Assembly: GCA_015680685.1 (NCBI GenBank)
Contig: MNCI01010443.1
Span: forward strand, 1,513,481-1,577,480
Length of the DNA: 64,000 nt
From: Gnetum montanum
Lineage: Eukaryota; Streptophyta; Gnetopsida; Gnetales; Gnetaceae
Direction: 5' to 3'
Shown here: piece by piece, positions 45,441 through 57,763 of the stretch
Position numbering within the stretch: position 1 is the first letter of the stretch
Layout of the letters: every line of letters starts with the position of its first letter
Program-made: the position numbers and the translations under genes
Notes under the pieces: model-generated
What the model saw: the letters and a program-made list of their open reading frames with translations, nothing else
What the model was told of the DNA's origin: nothing
Database searches by the model: none

Positions 45441-47188
45441 GAAATAGAGGATTGCCTCATAGTTATCAAGTATGATGTCTATACTATTAACATTCTCGTT
45501 GAAAAATTCAGGGTTAATCATTGCTTGGTCATGTATTAGCAATACGGTCAACTGCATGACTATTGCTTGACCTTTTGTGGAAGATTGAGCAACATAGTGT
45601 AGGTCAAACTCTATGATCATCGATTTCCACCTAGCTATCCTACTTGACTCATAGATTTTGTTAGTGATGACGTGGAGCACATTATTCTTGCAAATGATGT
45701 AGACTTGATTACGAAAGAGATAATGCCACCATTTCTTCAAGGAGAAGACAAGGGCGAGGCATGATTTCTCCACATCATTTTATCACTGTTCATAGGCAAT
45801 TAGAGCATGGCTTAGGTAATAGATAGGGATCTCGATTCTGTCTTTACATTTTTGACAAAGCATCGATGCGATGGAAGAATCGGAAGTTGCAAGGTAGATG
45901 TAAAAGGGCTTATGGCTCTGTAGGGGATAAACTGTCGGTAGTTGGGCTAGCTCTTGCTTTATGTTCTCGAATGCTTCCTGGCACTATTGAGTCCATTGGA
46001 AATGCACATTCTTTCATAATAGGTGTTTCATGAGTCTCAACTTATCCATCAATTTTTTGATAAAGCGTTTAATGAATTGTAGCCTACCCTGTAGACCAAG
46101 TAGATCGGTAAGGTTTTTTGGCAGTTACATGTTAATTATTGCCTTAACTTTATCGGGGTCTACCCATATCCTTGTTTTAGAGACTATGAAGCCAAATATT
46201 TTTCCCATTTTGACACCAAAGACACACTTCTTTGGATTGAGTCTAAGGTCATATTTGAGACAACATTTAAGCACTAGGTCTAGATCTTTTACATGTTGCT
46301 CAGTTGCTTTAGATTTAACCATGATATCATCAATGTAATCATTGAGAAAATTGAGCATGTAATAACTAAATATATATGTCATTGCTCGTTGATATGTAGC
46401 ACTTGTATTTTTAAGACCAAATAGCATCATCATACAATAGAATGTGCCCCACGGTGTCATAAAGGCTGTTATGAGTTGATGTTTCAGATTGATTCTTATT
46501 TAGTTGTATCCTAAAAATCCATCCATAGTGCATGCTTGGAAGTCGTGTCAATAAGTTGATCGATGCTAGGTAGTGGGAAGTCATCCTTTATAGTGGTTGT
46601 GTTGAGATCACAGAAGTCAATGCATATGCATATACTACTGTTATTCTTAGGGACTACGAAAATGTTTGATACCCAGTTGGAATAGTCAACAGCTTGGATG
46701 AAACTGGCATGGTAGAGCTTTGTGATTTTAGCACGAACTGCTAATGCCATCTCAGGTCTAACCTTTCTTGCTTTTTGCTTCATCAGTTTGACTTTTACAT
46801 CAAGGATGATGTTGTGTTGGAAAATTCGAGGGTCTAATCCTGGCATGTTGGTATATGACCATGTAAATTTTTTTATATTATCTTTCAGTATTTGAGTGAC
46901 ATCATTGACAAGTTGTGAGTCTAGTAGGGCACTTAATTTCAAAGTTCTAGTTTTACCATTGGATGTAGTAATGGGGACTTCAACAAGAAGGTCTTCAGTG
47001 ATATTATTGGCCTCTAGATCTAACATCTTAGTCACATTTTCAGGCCAACTTGATGTTTCCTGAGTGGAAGCTATTAAGTTAGTATAAGTGGATGGGTCTA
47101 GATCCAAGGATTCTAGATTGATTGCTCTTTTTACCTTCCCATATGGTCTACTAAGACACAATGTTGAAAGGATATTCTTGGTGGCCAC
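45414..47188 (-). pseudogene. Reverse transcriptase and RNase H, Tat element
   Basis: 46511-47188 holds WSYTNMPGLDPRIFQHNI, KQKARKVRPEMALAVRAKI, VVPKNNSSICICIDFCDLN and FPLPSIDQLID. 46125-46460 holds MTPWGTFYCMMMLFGLKN, ATYQRAM, the catalytic box as YIDDIMVKS, and LRLNPKKCVFGV. 45414-45773 is RNase H ending RIARWKSMIIEFDLHYV with KGQAIV. Family matches are clear; frames change near 46500 and 46100. RT Asp pair is kept. Confidence 0.9.
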
Positions 47189-49436
47189 GTGCTTGCTCCT
47201 GCCAATTTAAACCAGGAGTGAAGTAAGTGACATCTGCTTGACGAAGGAGTTGTTAAATATAAACAGGCATTAGGTAATTAATCTATGTACTAACAAAATT
47301 GTGGAACATAGTGGTAGTCATGGCAGTTTTAGGCCTTACTGAGCCATATGGCAGTTTTAGGCCATACCGGGCTGGTAATATTCATGTCAATTCATCATTT
47401 TGATTAAGTGCATAGAGCATTTTTGATTTTTATATTTTGTGCAGACAATAAGTTTATGGGCCTTTAAAGTCTTATGGATTTTTATATGTTTATATATATA
47501 TTTTCATGTTGATTTTAACCTTTCTCCCCTTCCCCCTTTTTTATTATTTTTTCTTTGTTTTGGCCTTATGTTCAAAGAATGAAATAATGAGGAAATAAAT
47601 ATGATGTAAATAATAATATGAAATCAAAAGTTAACCATGAACATGGTAAATTAAATAAAAATAGAAAAATAAAATAAATAAAATAAATTGGGAATGAAAA
47701 TGGTGGTTATAAAGGGATTTTGAGGTGAAGGGGCATCATTTGTGCTAGCGTGAGTTCTTAGACTATTTAGATTGTAGTGTGAGCTAGGAAGTGCAGCATG
47801 AGCATCAATGTGAATTGCAGCGAGAGCGTCAATGTCAGCATGCGTTATAGATCAGTAATGAAGGGCAAAGGGAAAACAAGTTAGGGCAAAAGAAAGAGGC
47901 AAGAAAATCTAGCGTTCGTGGAGGAGAGTGAAGAGCTACTCCAGCATCTCCCTCAAGCTAGGATTCTAGCATAGGATGGAGCTCTGCATAGGTAGATTTG
48001 TTTCTTCTTCTTTTTTCTCTGGTATTCCATACACAATGTTAGCTAGGGTAGCGTAGTTTTTCATGGCTACTATTTTCGGGTTGTTCTGGGGATTCAAGGC
48101 TTGTTTTTTGGGGCTTGTGGTTTGGCATTTTTGGTTGTTATCTTTTGGGGCATCAGCATGAGTAATCTAGGGTGTGAGTAGTCTAGGGCATGAGTAGGAT
48201 GTGGGTGGGGCGTGAGTGGCCTAGGAAGTGCATGGTCGAATAAGAGTAAGTTAGATTTTTTTTATTTTCATTTTTGCATATTGGACGAGTGCAACGTGAC
48301 TGCTAGGGCTTCCTGGGTAGCGTGAGCTACAAGATTCCTTGTGCAGTGTGAGCTACAGGATTCCTAGGCAGTGTGACTGCCAGGGGGAGGCTCAGCATGA
48401 GTGTGTTGTAGGGAGGCCCCAGTTTGTGAAAAGCATGAATGGGTTGTAGGTAGGCCCCAGCATGAGTGTCCGAGACACCTAGCTTGAGTTGTTAGGGCAC
48501 TCTACAAAGCAGGTAGCATGAGTGTAAGGTAGGGAAGGCTAGTGTGAGTGCAGGCTAGGGCTAATTTCCTGGATAGTGTGAGCTTTCCCAAGGCGTGTCG
48601 TTGCAAGGCATGTTGCTGCAGGGTAATGTGATTGCTAGGGTTTCCTAGGCAGCATGATCTGCAGGAACAGGCCTCAGCATGCACTCCTAGGAAATCCCAG
48701 CATGAGTATTAAGGCAGGAAATCTAGCATGAGTGGCAGGGGAAAATCATAGGTGAGTTCCTGAGCAATAAATTAGCATGAGTGGTAGGGGAAAACCACAG
48801 TGTGAGTTCCTGGGAGGCCCCATCATGAGTGGAAGGGGAAAACCACAGCATGAGTTCCTGGGCAAGAAATCTAGCATGAGTGGTAGGGGAAAGCCACAAT
48901 GTGAGTTCCTGGGAGGCCCTAGTGTGAGTTCCTACGCAGGACCCAGCGTGAGTGCCAGGAACAGGTAGCGTGAGTTTTCACAGGAGTGCACTTTTCATGA
49001 GTGGTTTCTTCCCTTTGTCATTCACAATAGTTGTTGGCAATGTGAGCATGCCTAGCTTTTGTCAAAATGTGAACCTGCAAATTGTTCTTTGAGATGTTTA
49101 TTCTCTATTGATTTTTATGTCTATGCTTTTTATTATTTTCTGGGACAAATGATTTAAATATGTTTCTACATTTTTCTAAGTTTATGTTGAATCTATGAAT
49201 GTTCATGTTTTCACACTTGTGTATTCATTTTATGTTGCTTGCAATAAACTACTATGTAAGAGATTTCAATGTACCCCAGTAAGCAATAAATACACCGAAT
49301 AAATATTGGTGTCCTTGTCTCATGGGGTGAAGCTATGTACTTAAATGTGGTTTATGCATGTTTTTGGTTTATGTGATTTTATACTATTGTTAGCACTTAG
49401 ACTCTTTACTTATCTAATATCTTGGCTATATGCAGG
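47189..49436. other. Tat spacer, left part: repeats upstream of the antisense gene
   Basis: A plausible splice acceptor for the minus strand (ttaaattggcag) lies just beyond the RT start at 47199-47210. AGTTTTAGGCC repeats are at 47320-47375. From 47740 to 49060 the plus strand carries dozens of GCATGAGT/GCGTGAG motifs. No clear coding sequence. The first exon and promoter of the antisense gene could lie here but I cannot place them. Confidence 0.5.
48728..48930. repeat. Minisatellite of about 50 bp, four copies
   Basis: Units start at 48728, 48777, 48825 and 48876, each with 'atgagtgg.aggggaaaa.cac' and 'gagttcctggg'. The frame through three of them reads MSGRGKPQCEFLGGP repeatedly; this is a product of the repeat and not a gene. 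Confidence 0.8.
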
Positions 49437-49885
49437 GGACCTAAACCATCCCTTCTTGTGGTTGAACTTGTTGGTGTACTTGCTTGGTTTGGCCCCTTTA
49501 GATCAGACATACCTCCTTATGACATGCGCATTGGGCCTCATGTGATATGGTTTCATCTTGATGTTGGTTCATTTTTGTCATTCATCTTGCAAAATTTCAG
49601 TGTGGTTATATGGTCGCACTTAAGTGAATAGTTGGCTCGTGATATCATAGAAATGACGTTGCCTGGGTCTACACAAGGCATGCTTGCCTTCATTACTGAT
49701 ATAGATGAGGGACTTTTTACAGTTGAGGGAGGCCCTCCCGAGGGTCCTAGATCTACCCGTTCCTTGACTCTTGTGTGGGAGCTACCTAATTATAGTTATT
49801 ATAATAGCAGCAACACACTCTTTCTAGCCTTCTATGTGCACACTCTATTACAAAACCCACTTGGGACAGTATATAGAGTGGACAG

Positions 49886-49970
49886 GTATGCTATTTTGTG
49901 CCTTCCTTAAATTTTGATTCTCTTAAAATTATATCATTGTCTATACATTAATATTCTTTTTTCTATGTAG
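49886..49970 (+). other. Spliceosomal intron of the antisense gene
   Basis: Begins gtatgct and ends ttctatgtag; T-rich. Removing it joins two segments that both match the HAD/FCP1 domain in one frame. This is the best supported of about six introns. Confidence 0.65.
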
Positions 49971-50050
49971 GCCTCGTTTTGATGAGAATGGGATGCATGA
50001 TGNATTTTTTCTATGTAGGCCTCGTTTTGATGAGAATGGGATGCATGATG
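49957..50050. other. Single-N contig join flanked by identical copies
   Basis: The stretch 'ttctatgtaggcctcgtttt...gcatgatg' occurs just before the N at 50003 and again after it (50004-50050). Likely an unmerged contig overlap, not a duplicated exon. Another single N at 50392 falls exactly where the next splice acceptor AG is expected. Confidence 0.8.
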
Positions 50051-53038
50051 ATGACGGTGGGCTTGCCTTAGCACGTACAACGTTGGAGGCATTCATGGTG
50101 GGCCTCATTCTTCGTGCTATGGTACTGGACCAGACAAAAGAGGCTATTGTTGACTACCATAGGAAATTTTTAAGGGCTTTTGAATACTATCAAGTTCATG
50201 GTTGGTTGCATGAGGATTAGTCCTCTAATGGGCCAATTTTTCCTTAGAGAATTGATCCTGCACCTAATGTGCCTACGCCATTTACTGATGGTAAATGATC
50301 ACACTATAGACTCCATTTTCTTTTTGTTGCATCATCATGTACTATGTTTCTAACCTTTCGCTCTATGTTTTTCCTACAACANTGCTTTGACTCCTAATGT
50401 TCCGGTGATTGAGATGATCACCATTGTTGATTCTTTCAGTGATGATGCTTCCCATTTTACTACGTGGCTTCGAGGAGTCAAGGTATCTTTCCACCTGACC
50501 ACTGAGTTCTTTTCTGATCTTTTTGGCATGCCCATGGATGGTGCCAGGGTGGCCATAGATAAAGTAACTAAAGAAGGCTAGGTCATAAAGGAGCTCAAAG
50601 AGTGGTTAGGCGTGTCTAGGGGTCCCAAAGATTTTGCTATGCAAAATGATACTAAGGCGATGCAGGTGAACTTCTTGTACCCTCTCTTCTAGGTACGGGC
50701 ATTCCCTAAATCTCTTTCTCAAGGAAGAAATCTTGGGATTGAGTCTACACATGTCATACATGCAGTCTTAGAGACAGGCATGCATTATAACTAGGCATAA
50801 TTTCTTGGATATGGTTTTCATGGAGAGATTGTTAGGTTACGTTCAAACATCAACGTCAAATCCCATTTCACATTTTCTTTCTTCGCAGGGTACCTACGTA
50901 GATTTGCTGAGTTCCTAGTTGTTTATGGTGATGACCATTATATTTTGAGGGATCGTTCACAACTGTCTCACCCTTGGATTCACCATTTATTTAGCACCAC
51001 TAGATCTCAGGACCCACCTGAAGGCATCAAAGAATTAGTGTCTGTCACTATTGGGGGTGCAACTAGTTGTTCTCATCATTCCCGTGATAGCTTGGGATTG
51101 GAAACGCCTATACTGCACATGTTTGTTAAAGGGGCTAAACATTTGATTTGTGAGATCATTGGGAGGTCTAAGGCGAAGGTGAAGAGAAATGAACACCCAA
51201 GGGAGCCTACTCCAAAGGTGAGACCAGTAAGAATGAAGAGGATTCGGTTTGTATTACTAGTGGAGGGTAAGAATTTTTATTTTATTGTTATATATATATA
51301 TATATTATTGCATTTGAGTTTATATGTTATTAAATGTACATATATACTATGTTATACTAACACTAGGATTCTGGTATTATCAAAGGAAAGTCTTGAGAGG
51401 GAGAGAGAAGCTTTGGCCCCAATGGTTGATCCTGAAGCGGTTGTCACAGGGCCAGAGGAAGAAGCAAAAGAAAGGAAAGAAGTGATCAAAGAACTTCCTG
51501 TCTCACAAGAGGGAGATGTAACAAGTGTCATGGGGATGAAGCTTGCAGAGGCTTTGGATGCACTTATGCATTCAAGAGACAAGAGAGGTGTCTTCGATGG
51601 ATCTTTGCAACTTGGTGATCCACCTAAGTAGACCAGCAAAAGGCTTTTTGGTATGTTCCTTTTAGCTCAATCCACATTTTGTACCCTTTAATTTTTATGT
51701 GCTATTTTTTGATTATCTTGATTATCCCTAGCATCAGAGGTAGATGCTAAGATTTTTGAGGCACATATGTCCCAGGCAGAGGTGTTAGGGTCACAAGCCC
51801 CAATTGAGGTGACTTCCCATGCTTGTCCCACCTCCACTGACAAGTTAAGGCCATGGCCTAAGATGCCTAGTAAAATAGACTTTATCATAGGCATCTTTAA
51901 TGATGTGGTTTCTCGCCTATAACAAGCTCATCTAGAACTAGGTATGTGTATGCTACGTATTATGCTAAGTGTCTAGGTTTATTGTGTTTCTTTGCATTTA
52001 TTTTTTTATTATAGCTGATTACCTATAGGTGCCAAGATCCAATGGGATCCTTCTGAGGCTACTCATATTGATGCCCTCCCTGAATTGCTAGGGAATATTA
52101 AGCAAGTCCTTAGAAAGGTTTACGATGCAGTTTCCAGTTGCGTCATACAAAACGCTAAGTCACTTTGGACTTGTAGGCATTTAGTTGAGTATCTATGGGA
52201 TGAGGTGCACTCATTGAAGGAAGCACTAGCAAAGGAGAGAGAGGAGAAGAGGGGGTCTCCAATACCATTATGATTTTTCTGCTGCTAGGCTGTTTGGTGA
52301 TAGTACTTGGCACACATTTGAGATCACCTATGCACGTTACTGGACAGTTTTGAATAGCAAAGTGTAAGCTACATAGGATTTAGCCAAGCAAAGGGCATAG
52401 ATGGATTTGCTAAATAGAAAATTCCACGATTGGAAATCCTTTGCTACTAAAGTACATAAGTGGGGCCAAGATCAAAAGGATCACAAGCATCAGTACAAGA
52501 AATGGTTAAAGGAGGAGTTAGTTGAACATCGTCGGATGGAAATGTTCATTGATGGACTAGGCTTGAGTCCTGCATACAATAGGTTTGCTAAGTGCACCGA
52601 GGTGGAAGGATCTCTTGAGAGAACCATAACCACCATTTCCAGAGAGCCTTCGACAGGCATGTTCTCTCTTGAGCACCTTACCTAGACCTTGGTGGACAAG
52701 GGTAAAACCTTGGCTAGTATTAATCTTGTCCTAGAGGAGGATTGGGAAAATGTGCCCGAGGAGGAGATTCTATGGCATTTGGAGGCTAGCTTAAGGTCCT
52801 CCTCACTTGTGAGTGTTTTATTATGGCATTTATTTTTGTATCGTTTTATCATTTTATATTGTTAGTATTACTATTTTTCTAGGTTTTGTATTCATAATTT
52901 TCTTTATTACTCTTACTTATTTTTTTGTTTTCTTTTCTATTATAGGGACATGTTAATGATGGAACTAGCCCCAGTGGAGTGAAAGCGGATGATGTGGAGG
53001 ATATTGGAGGTCAGCCCCCTCCTAGTACTGATGCATAA

Positions 53039-53678
53039 GTTTAACTACTAGCCTGGTTTTAGCTATTGGATGTTTTGGATTTTCAAATGCCTAATGGGAA
53101 TGTATGAGGACTGATGTAATGACATGGATTTAATTGTGATATAAAATGGTGGCATTCTACTACCACTTTGACGTTCAATATTTTTTTTCACATTTTTTGT
53201 GGTTTTTCTTATTTTCTCAAGTATATCATAAACATATGCATGTAGATGAATGTACAATGAGTTTCTAAAATGTAGAGCAAAATGTAAAGCAAATATTTGA
53301 AAAAGAAAAAGTACCGAGAATGCATGAACCGAAGTTGCAACTTGTAACATGTAAATGAAAATTTGACATAACGTAGAAAATGTTTGTAAACTTGCGACAT
53401 ATTGAACTCTAGTTTAAAGCCATTTCGGGCCATGCACATTAGTTTAAAGTCATGGTGGACTGTTGCATCTGTGTTGAAAAAGAAAGAGGGGTTACTAGTT
53501 TTAAGCCATAGCGGGCCAAAAGCGATAACAATTTTAGGAATCCTAAAAGGGATAGGCCATTTCTGGCTGTGGCTAGTTTAATGTCATTGCAGACATTCGT
53601 TGGCAGTTTAACATCGTACTAGATGGTTGGTAGTTTAACATCATTCTAGACGCATAGTAATTCACCCTAGTTATTTAG
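53039..53678. other. Tat spacer, right part, with minisatellite
   Basis: AT-rich up to 53400. From 53400 to 53650 there are about seven 'agtttaaagtcatggcggac'-like units, the same motif as at 43420-43790. A possible splice donor for the minus strand (aaaaagtaact) lies at the protease end near 53670. No gene recognised. Confidence 0.55.
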
Positions 53679-54430
53679 TTACTTTTTAATCCTTCGTAGC
53701 TTGACGTGAGGGGTAGGGCATGCAGGTACGATCTTATACTCACCTTCCCCTTTACTAGAGATATCAAAAGTTAGCTCCAACCAAGAGACATAAGTGGGAA
53801 TGACTCCTATGTTTGTGTCGCCTAGTGTTTCCTCAGTTTTAGTAAGATCATGAGCTAATGGTTGGTTCATGTCTTGAAGTGCACTTATGGTTTCTTATTT
53901 AAGCTTAGAGAACTCAACCTCTAATCCCTGATCCATTCCAGAGTATGAGGAAGCGACTGATGTTGTCGTATCCCCATGTATGCTGATTTCACCACCCTCG
54001 TAAGGTAGGTGGATTTCTTGATGGATCGGTGAGGATACAACCCTAAGTTGAGCTAGCTAGGGATGTCCTAGAATTAGATTGAACCCCGAAATTTCATCAA
54101 CCACTACGAATTTAGCTGATGTGGGGAATTGATCCCCTGCTATGAAATCCAAGGTAACCATAACTCTCACCATGACACAGGAACCAGTGAAGGATTATAA
54201 GAAGGAAGTTGTTGTGGGCTATATTTGCTTTGTAAGCCCTATTTTTTCAATGATAGGAAAAGGTATTATGTTTGTTCCCGCATCGTCATTGACATGCACC
54301 CTACATATCTTGAAGTGGTTGACTTGTATCGTTATGAACATAGGGGTTGTAGTAACTTCTCCCATTTTCTCATCTCCCTTAATGTCATTAGCACAAAACT
54401 CTAGGGATGTGGTCCTTGATTCTTGAGGTT
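53679..54430 (-). pseudogene. Protease, Tat element
   Basis: Minus-strand reading: VMVRVMVTLDFIAGDQFPTS, AKFVVVDEISGFNLILGHP with LAQL. This is the Tat protease C-terminal pattern (FVVVDxxSxYNxILGRPxL). It is followed by HLPYEGGEISIHGD and an open segment to 53679 (LTFDISSKGEGEYKIVPACP). The active-site DSG part should lie near 54300-54430 but is not clearly preserved. Confidence 0.7.
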
Positions 54431-55179
54431 ATGGGGAAAATACTGCATAAATGAATAGCTCATCCATGGGAAGGTCCTCACTAACAGAAATCAAAGTCAA
54501 CATACATATGAGAGCTTCCTGATGTACTGGTGAAGTCATTACTAGATCGTATAGGCTTAAGGAAGTATTCTTTTGTTTCAAGGCCTATGTAACTTGGGTC
54601 AATGCACTCACTAGATCCTTACCATTTGGGGCACCCTTGTCTGTGGAGACTTGGTCCATTTAACCCAACATTTGTATCTCTCATGGAGGGATTTTTGCAT
54701 TGGTAGCTAGGGATGTTGAGTTTGGGACCCTATGAATGTCGGTATTCTTGTCTTAATGACTTTTTCTATGATCACTGGTAGATAGAACCATAGGGATAAC
54801 ATTTAGTGGTATGGGATTTGGTGGTCCTAATTTGTACTCATGATGTTCTATTTCTAGATGCTCTCTTGTTAGCCTATCAGCAAGACGTTCTCGTAGGGGT
54901 CACGGGGGAATGGAAGTGGGTTGTGTGTCAGGGTGTTTTGGCACCTAGATCACAAAGGGAATGGGTTGATTTTTTGATGGCATGGTTGTTGTTGCAACAA
55001 AAGGAGGTACATGGATGACAAATGATTTTTGTGGTGTGGGGAACGTGTGTGTGATGAAAGGAGTTTGAAGAGATGTTGAAGTAGGTGTATTCCCTGAAGG
55101 CCTTCAAGTCACAAAAGGTTTTTGTGGGACATCCTGTCCGTTCTCCACATGGATAGTGTTAATCACATATGGTGCATCA

Positions 55180-57363
55180 TTGGTATTGAGAGGATCCTTG
55201 TAGACTCCTGTGGGTTGGATTTTAGGCCTTACTGGGTTTGCTTCATCAAATACAATTTCACCCTTGTTAATCATGCGATGTATATCCTGTTTTAAGGTGA
55301 AACAGTAGTCAGTTCCATGCCCACACCATTGGTGATATTCACAAAACCTGTCCTAAAGCCTCTTGGAATGGGGGGCTCATTAGCTATTACTAAAGCTAGG
55401 TTCTTAGCCAACTCACAGAATCGATCATGTTTTTGAGACACCGCAGGAGACATTTGTTTATGTTTGATTAACCTAGCCTTTAGAAGTTGATCCAACAATT
55501 GTGAAGGCTTCATAGACAAGGGTGTACATTGAATAGGGTCTTTTCGTTCGAATATATGAGTCTGACCCATGTTGGTGTTTCTATTTGAGGAAGATTCAGG
55601 TGTAGGCATGGGTGTGGTTCTTTCATGCCTAGTTGGAGCAGCGGGTTATTTTTCTTTCTATCCTAGATGGTTAGGTCAGGCTGTCTTTTCTACCACCACT
55701 ACTATCATTTTGGATTTATCGTTATCTTTCCTCGTATGTTGGCTCCTAAAGGTCGAGTAAGCTAGGTCATTACTTGTTTGTGCCACCTCTTCTATGTTCT
55801 TAATTTGCATGAATGCTTGGATCAAAGTACGGGCACTCAAATAATAAAGTTTCAATTTAATAAAGTCATTCACAGTAGCCTTGAGGATTGTAAGCAGGTA
55901 TGTTTTAGGGATGGGCTCGTGAAGTTCATTCAAGGCTGCACTCCACCTTTGAATAAATTTTTGTACTGGCTCTAATGATGCCTATTTAATCTGAAGCAAG
56001 CTATCTAGTGTGGCTTCAGGCTTTAGATTATATTTGAAATGGGTAACAAACTGATGTAACAAATCCTCTAGAGAGGATATGGAGTTACGGGGTAGAGCTC
56101 GGTACTAGTCCAAGGTTTTTCCTATTAAGGACATAGCAAATACACATAGAATTACATGAGGCCAAGCTTGAAGCAATAGACATTCTAATTGAAATGTTAC
56201 TAAATGGGCATTTGAATCTCCCTCTCCATTGTACTTGGTTAGTTGGGGTAATAAGAGTCCTTGTGGCAAGGTTAACAGTGGAACTGAGGGGTTGATTGGA
56301 TCATCTTGATAGAAGTCTAGTACCTTGATTTCCTCAGTGTTTATAGTTTTAAGGTGGTTTACCTCCTTTGTTAATGAGTGCATCATTTTCTTTATGTCTG
56401 CCCACTCTTGGGCAGTAGGTAGGCCAAAGGGTTAAGTGGATTGTGATTGATAGTAATTCAATTGTTGTATTTTTATGGAAAGAGGGACTGTTGGATTTTT
56501 TATTGTTGTGGTGGAGCAACATTTAGAGATGAGACTGTAGGGTGTGGTATGCTGTAGTGAGTAGACTAGTGTTGCTGAATAGTTGATGGAACCCACTGCC
56601 TAGCCACAGGTTGTGAGGTGACACCCTGAACATGTTGGGCTGAAGTAATCAATGGTGCTCCCTGGATTTTCACTTGTGGTATGTAATGGATGGATGTGGA
56701 CCCTAGTATAACTGATGGAATCCCAATTACTTGAGGTTAGAAGGTTGATCCTACATTAGCTTGGGGAGGGGGTTGTTGGAACTGTACTTGCGAAGGTATG
56801 ATGGAAGTGGACGTATCAGATTGAATGTTGGGCCTGGAGAAGATGGGAATGGAAGTGGGTACTTCCTATAGAGAAGCCGGTGCTCAAGTGTTAGCAAATA
56901 AAGGTGGAAGTATGGTCTCTTCTGAGAAGGATTGGAATGATGGGTTTGTATGGGCATGAGGACTGATGGTATGGTATGAATCCCCATGCTCAGATTGGGC
57001 TACAAAGTCATCTTCCTCATCTCCACTCTGAGGCTCCATTGGAGGTGGCTGTAAGGCCTAACTTTTTGCCATGAGAAGTTGGGATATGAGTCGATGATGG
57101 TATTTAGAAAGAGGGATTATATCAAATGCTAAGGGAATGAACTCATGACCTCCTTTGTAAATAAGCTCATAGTTTCACTTTGGCTCTCTTTCTACATGGT
57201 CGATGGGTAGGTTGGCTTGAATCTTTACACAGATAAAGTTATATTGTTCTGGTGTGAGGGTTGCATAAGTAGGGTATTTGCCCTATAGCCTAAGTGACTG
57301 ATGCATAGGGCCTTGAGGGTTTATCTATTCAATAATAGTTATGGATTCCATTGCAGTCATAGG
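55180..57363 (-). pseudogene. Gag, Tat element
   Basis: An ATG at 57363 (MTAMESITIIE) is a plausible start. A Pro-rich linker (56400-57000) precedes LPQLTKYNGEGDSNAHLVTF (canonical YDGxxDPxxHL), FIQRWSAALNELHEP and LLTILKATVNDF. At 55290-55345 is EYHQWCGHGTDYCFTLKQDI, which is the Tat gag zinc-binding motif (C-G-H-x-T-x-x-C-x-x-L-K). Several stops and a frameshift near 55330. Confidence 0.82.
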
Positions 57364-57507
57364 GTTTGAGGTCTTAGCCCCAAAGTTAGAAATCAGTAGT
57401 GTCACTATGTTGATTTGGGAAGATTCCATAGGGAGCATGAATAAACTGGGCTAAACGAGCTAAGCATGAGTAATCTATGTGGTCAAGCTGGCATAGGAAA
57501 GCTGATA

Positions 57508-57592
57508 GCGTGAGCAAGCTGACAGTGTGAGAAAGCTGACAGCATGAGTAAGCTGATAGCATGAACAAGCTGATAGCGTGAGCAAGCTAACA
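57508..57592. repeat. 17-bp tandem repeat, five units
   Basis: Units of gcgtgagcaagctgaca with one to four changes each start at 57508, 57525, 57542, 57559 and 57576. They contain the GCGTGAG motif that is common elsewhere in this element. Located in the leader between 5' LTR and gag. Confidence 0.85.
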
Positions 57593-57763
57593 GCGTGAGT
57601 AACTAGGCTTAGCATGAGTAAGTCAAGCTAAGCATGTGTAAGCTAGCTTGACAAGTTGGGCTTTAGTTTCAGCACTTGGTTTATGCAGCGTTTGAATAGG
57701 TAGCGTGATCAACATTTTGATAGACGGTAAACAAGTTCAATCCTCCTTCTAGCCCTAATTTAT

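Larger units (their letters stand above)
49437..53038 (+). pseudogene. Antisense multi-exon gene in the Tat spacer: degenerate HAD/FCP1-like domain plus unknown domain plus coiled coil
   Basis: Exon a (49437-49885) reads KPSLLVVELVGVLAWFG, FHLDVGSFLSFILQNFSVVI then WSHLSE, and YNSSNTLFL..LLQNPLGTVY. This follows plant HAD/FCP1-type phosphatases (LLVLDLNG; FLxFCFExFxVxxWSS; YNExNTLLLDDSPYK), but the catalytic D-x-N/D-G and DDSP acids are gone. An intron (49886-49970, gtatg...tgtag) joins in frame to PRFDENG, and LALARTTLEAFMVGL matches the domain end. Exon c (50393-51268) has FTTWLRGVKVSFHLTTEFFS, then SDLFGMP and GYLRRFAEFLVVYGDDHY. Later exons start near 51366, 51733, 52030 and 52947, rich in Glu/Lys (LKEALAKEREEKRG), ending at TAA 53036-53038. 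Stops (for example 49629, 50218) make this copy dead. Function unknown. Confidence 0.6.

Noticed and set aside
45414-45773. Considered as a separate gene from RT
   Set aside because: It is the RNase H continuation of Tat pol, ending in the KGQAI motif before the second RNase H.
48777-48968. ORF beginning MSGRGK, like histone H4
   Set aside because: The motif arises from a 50-bp minisatellite and repeats three times; the rest has no histone sequence.
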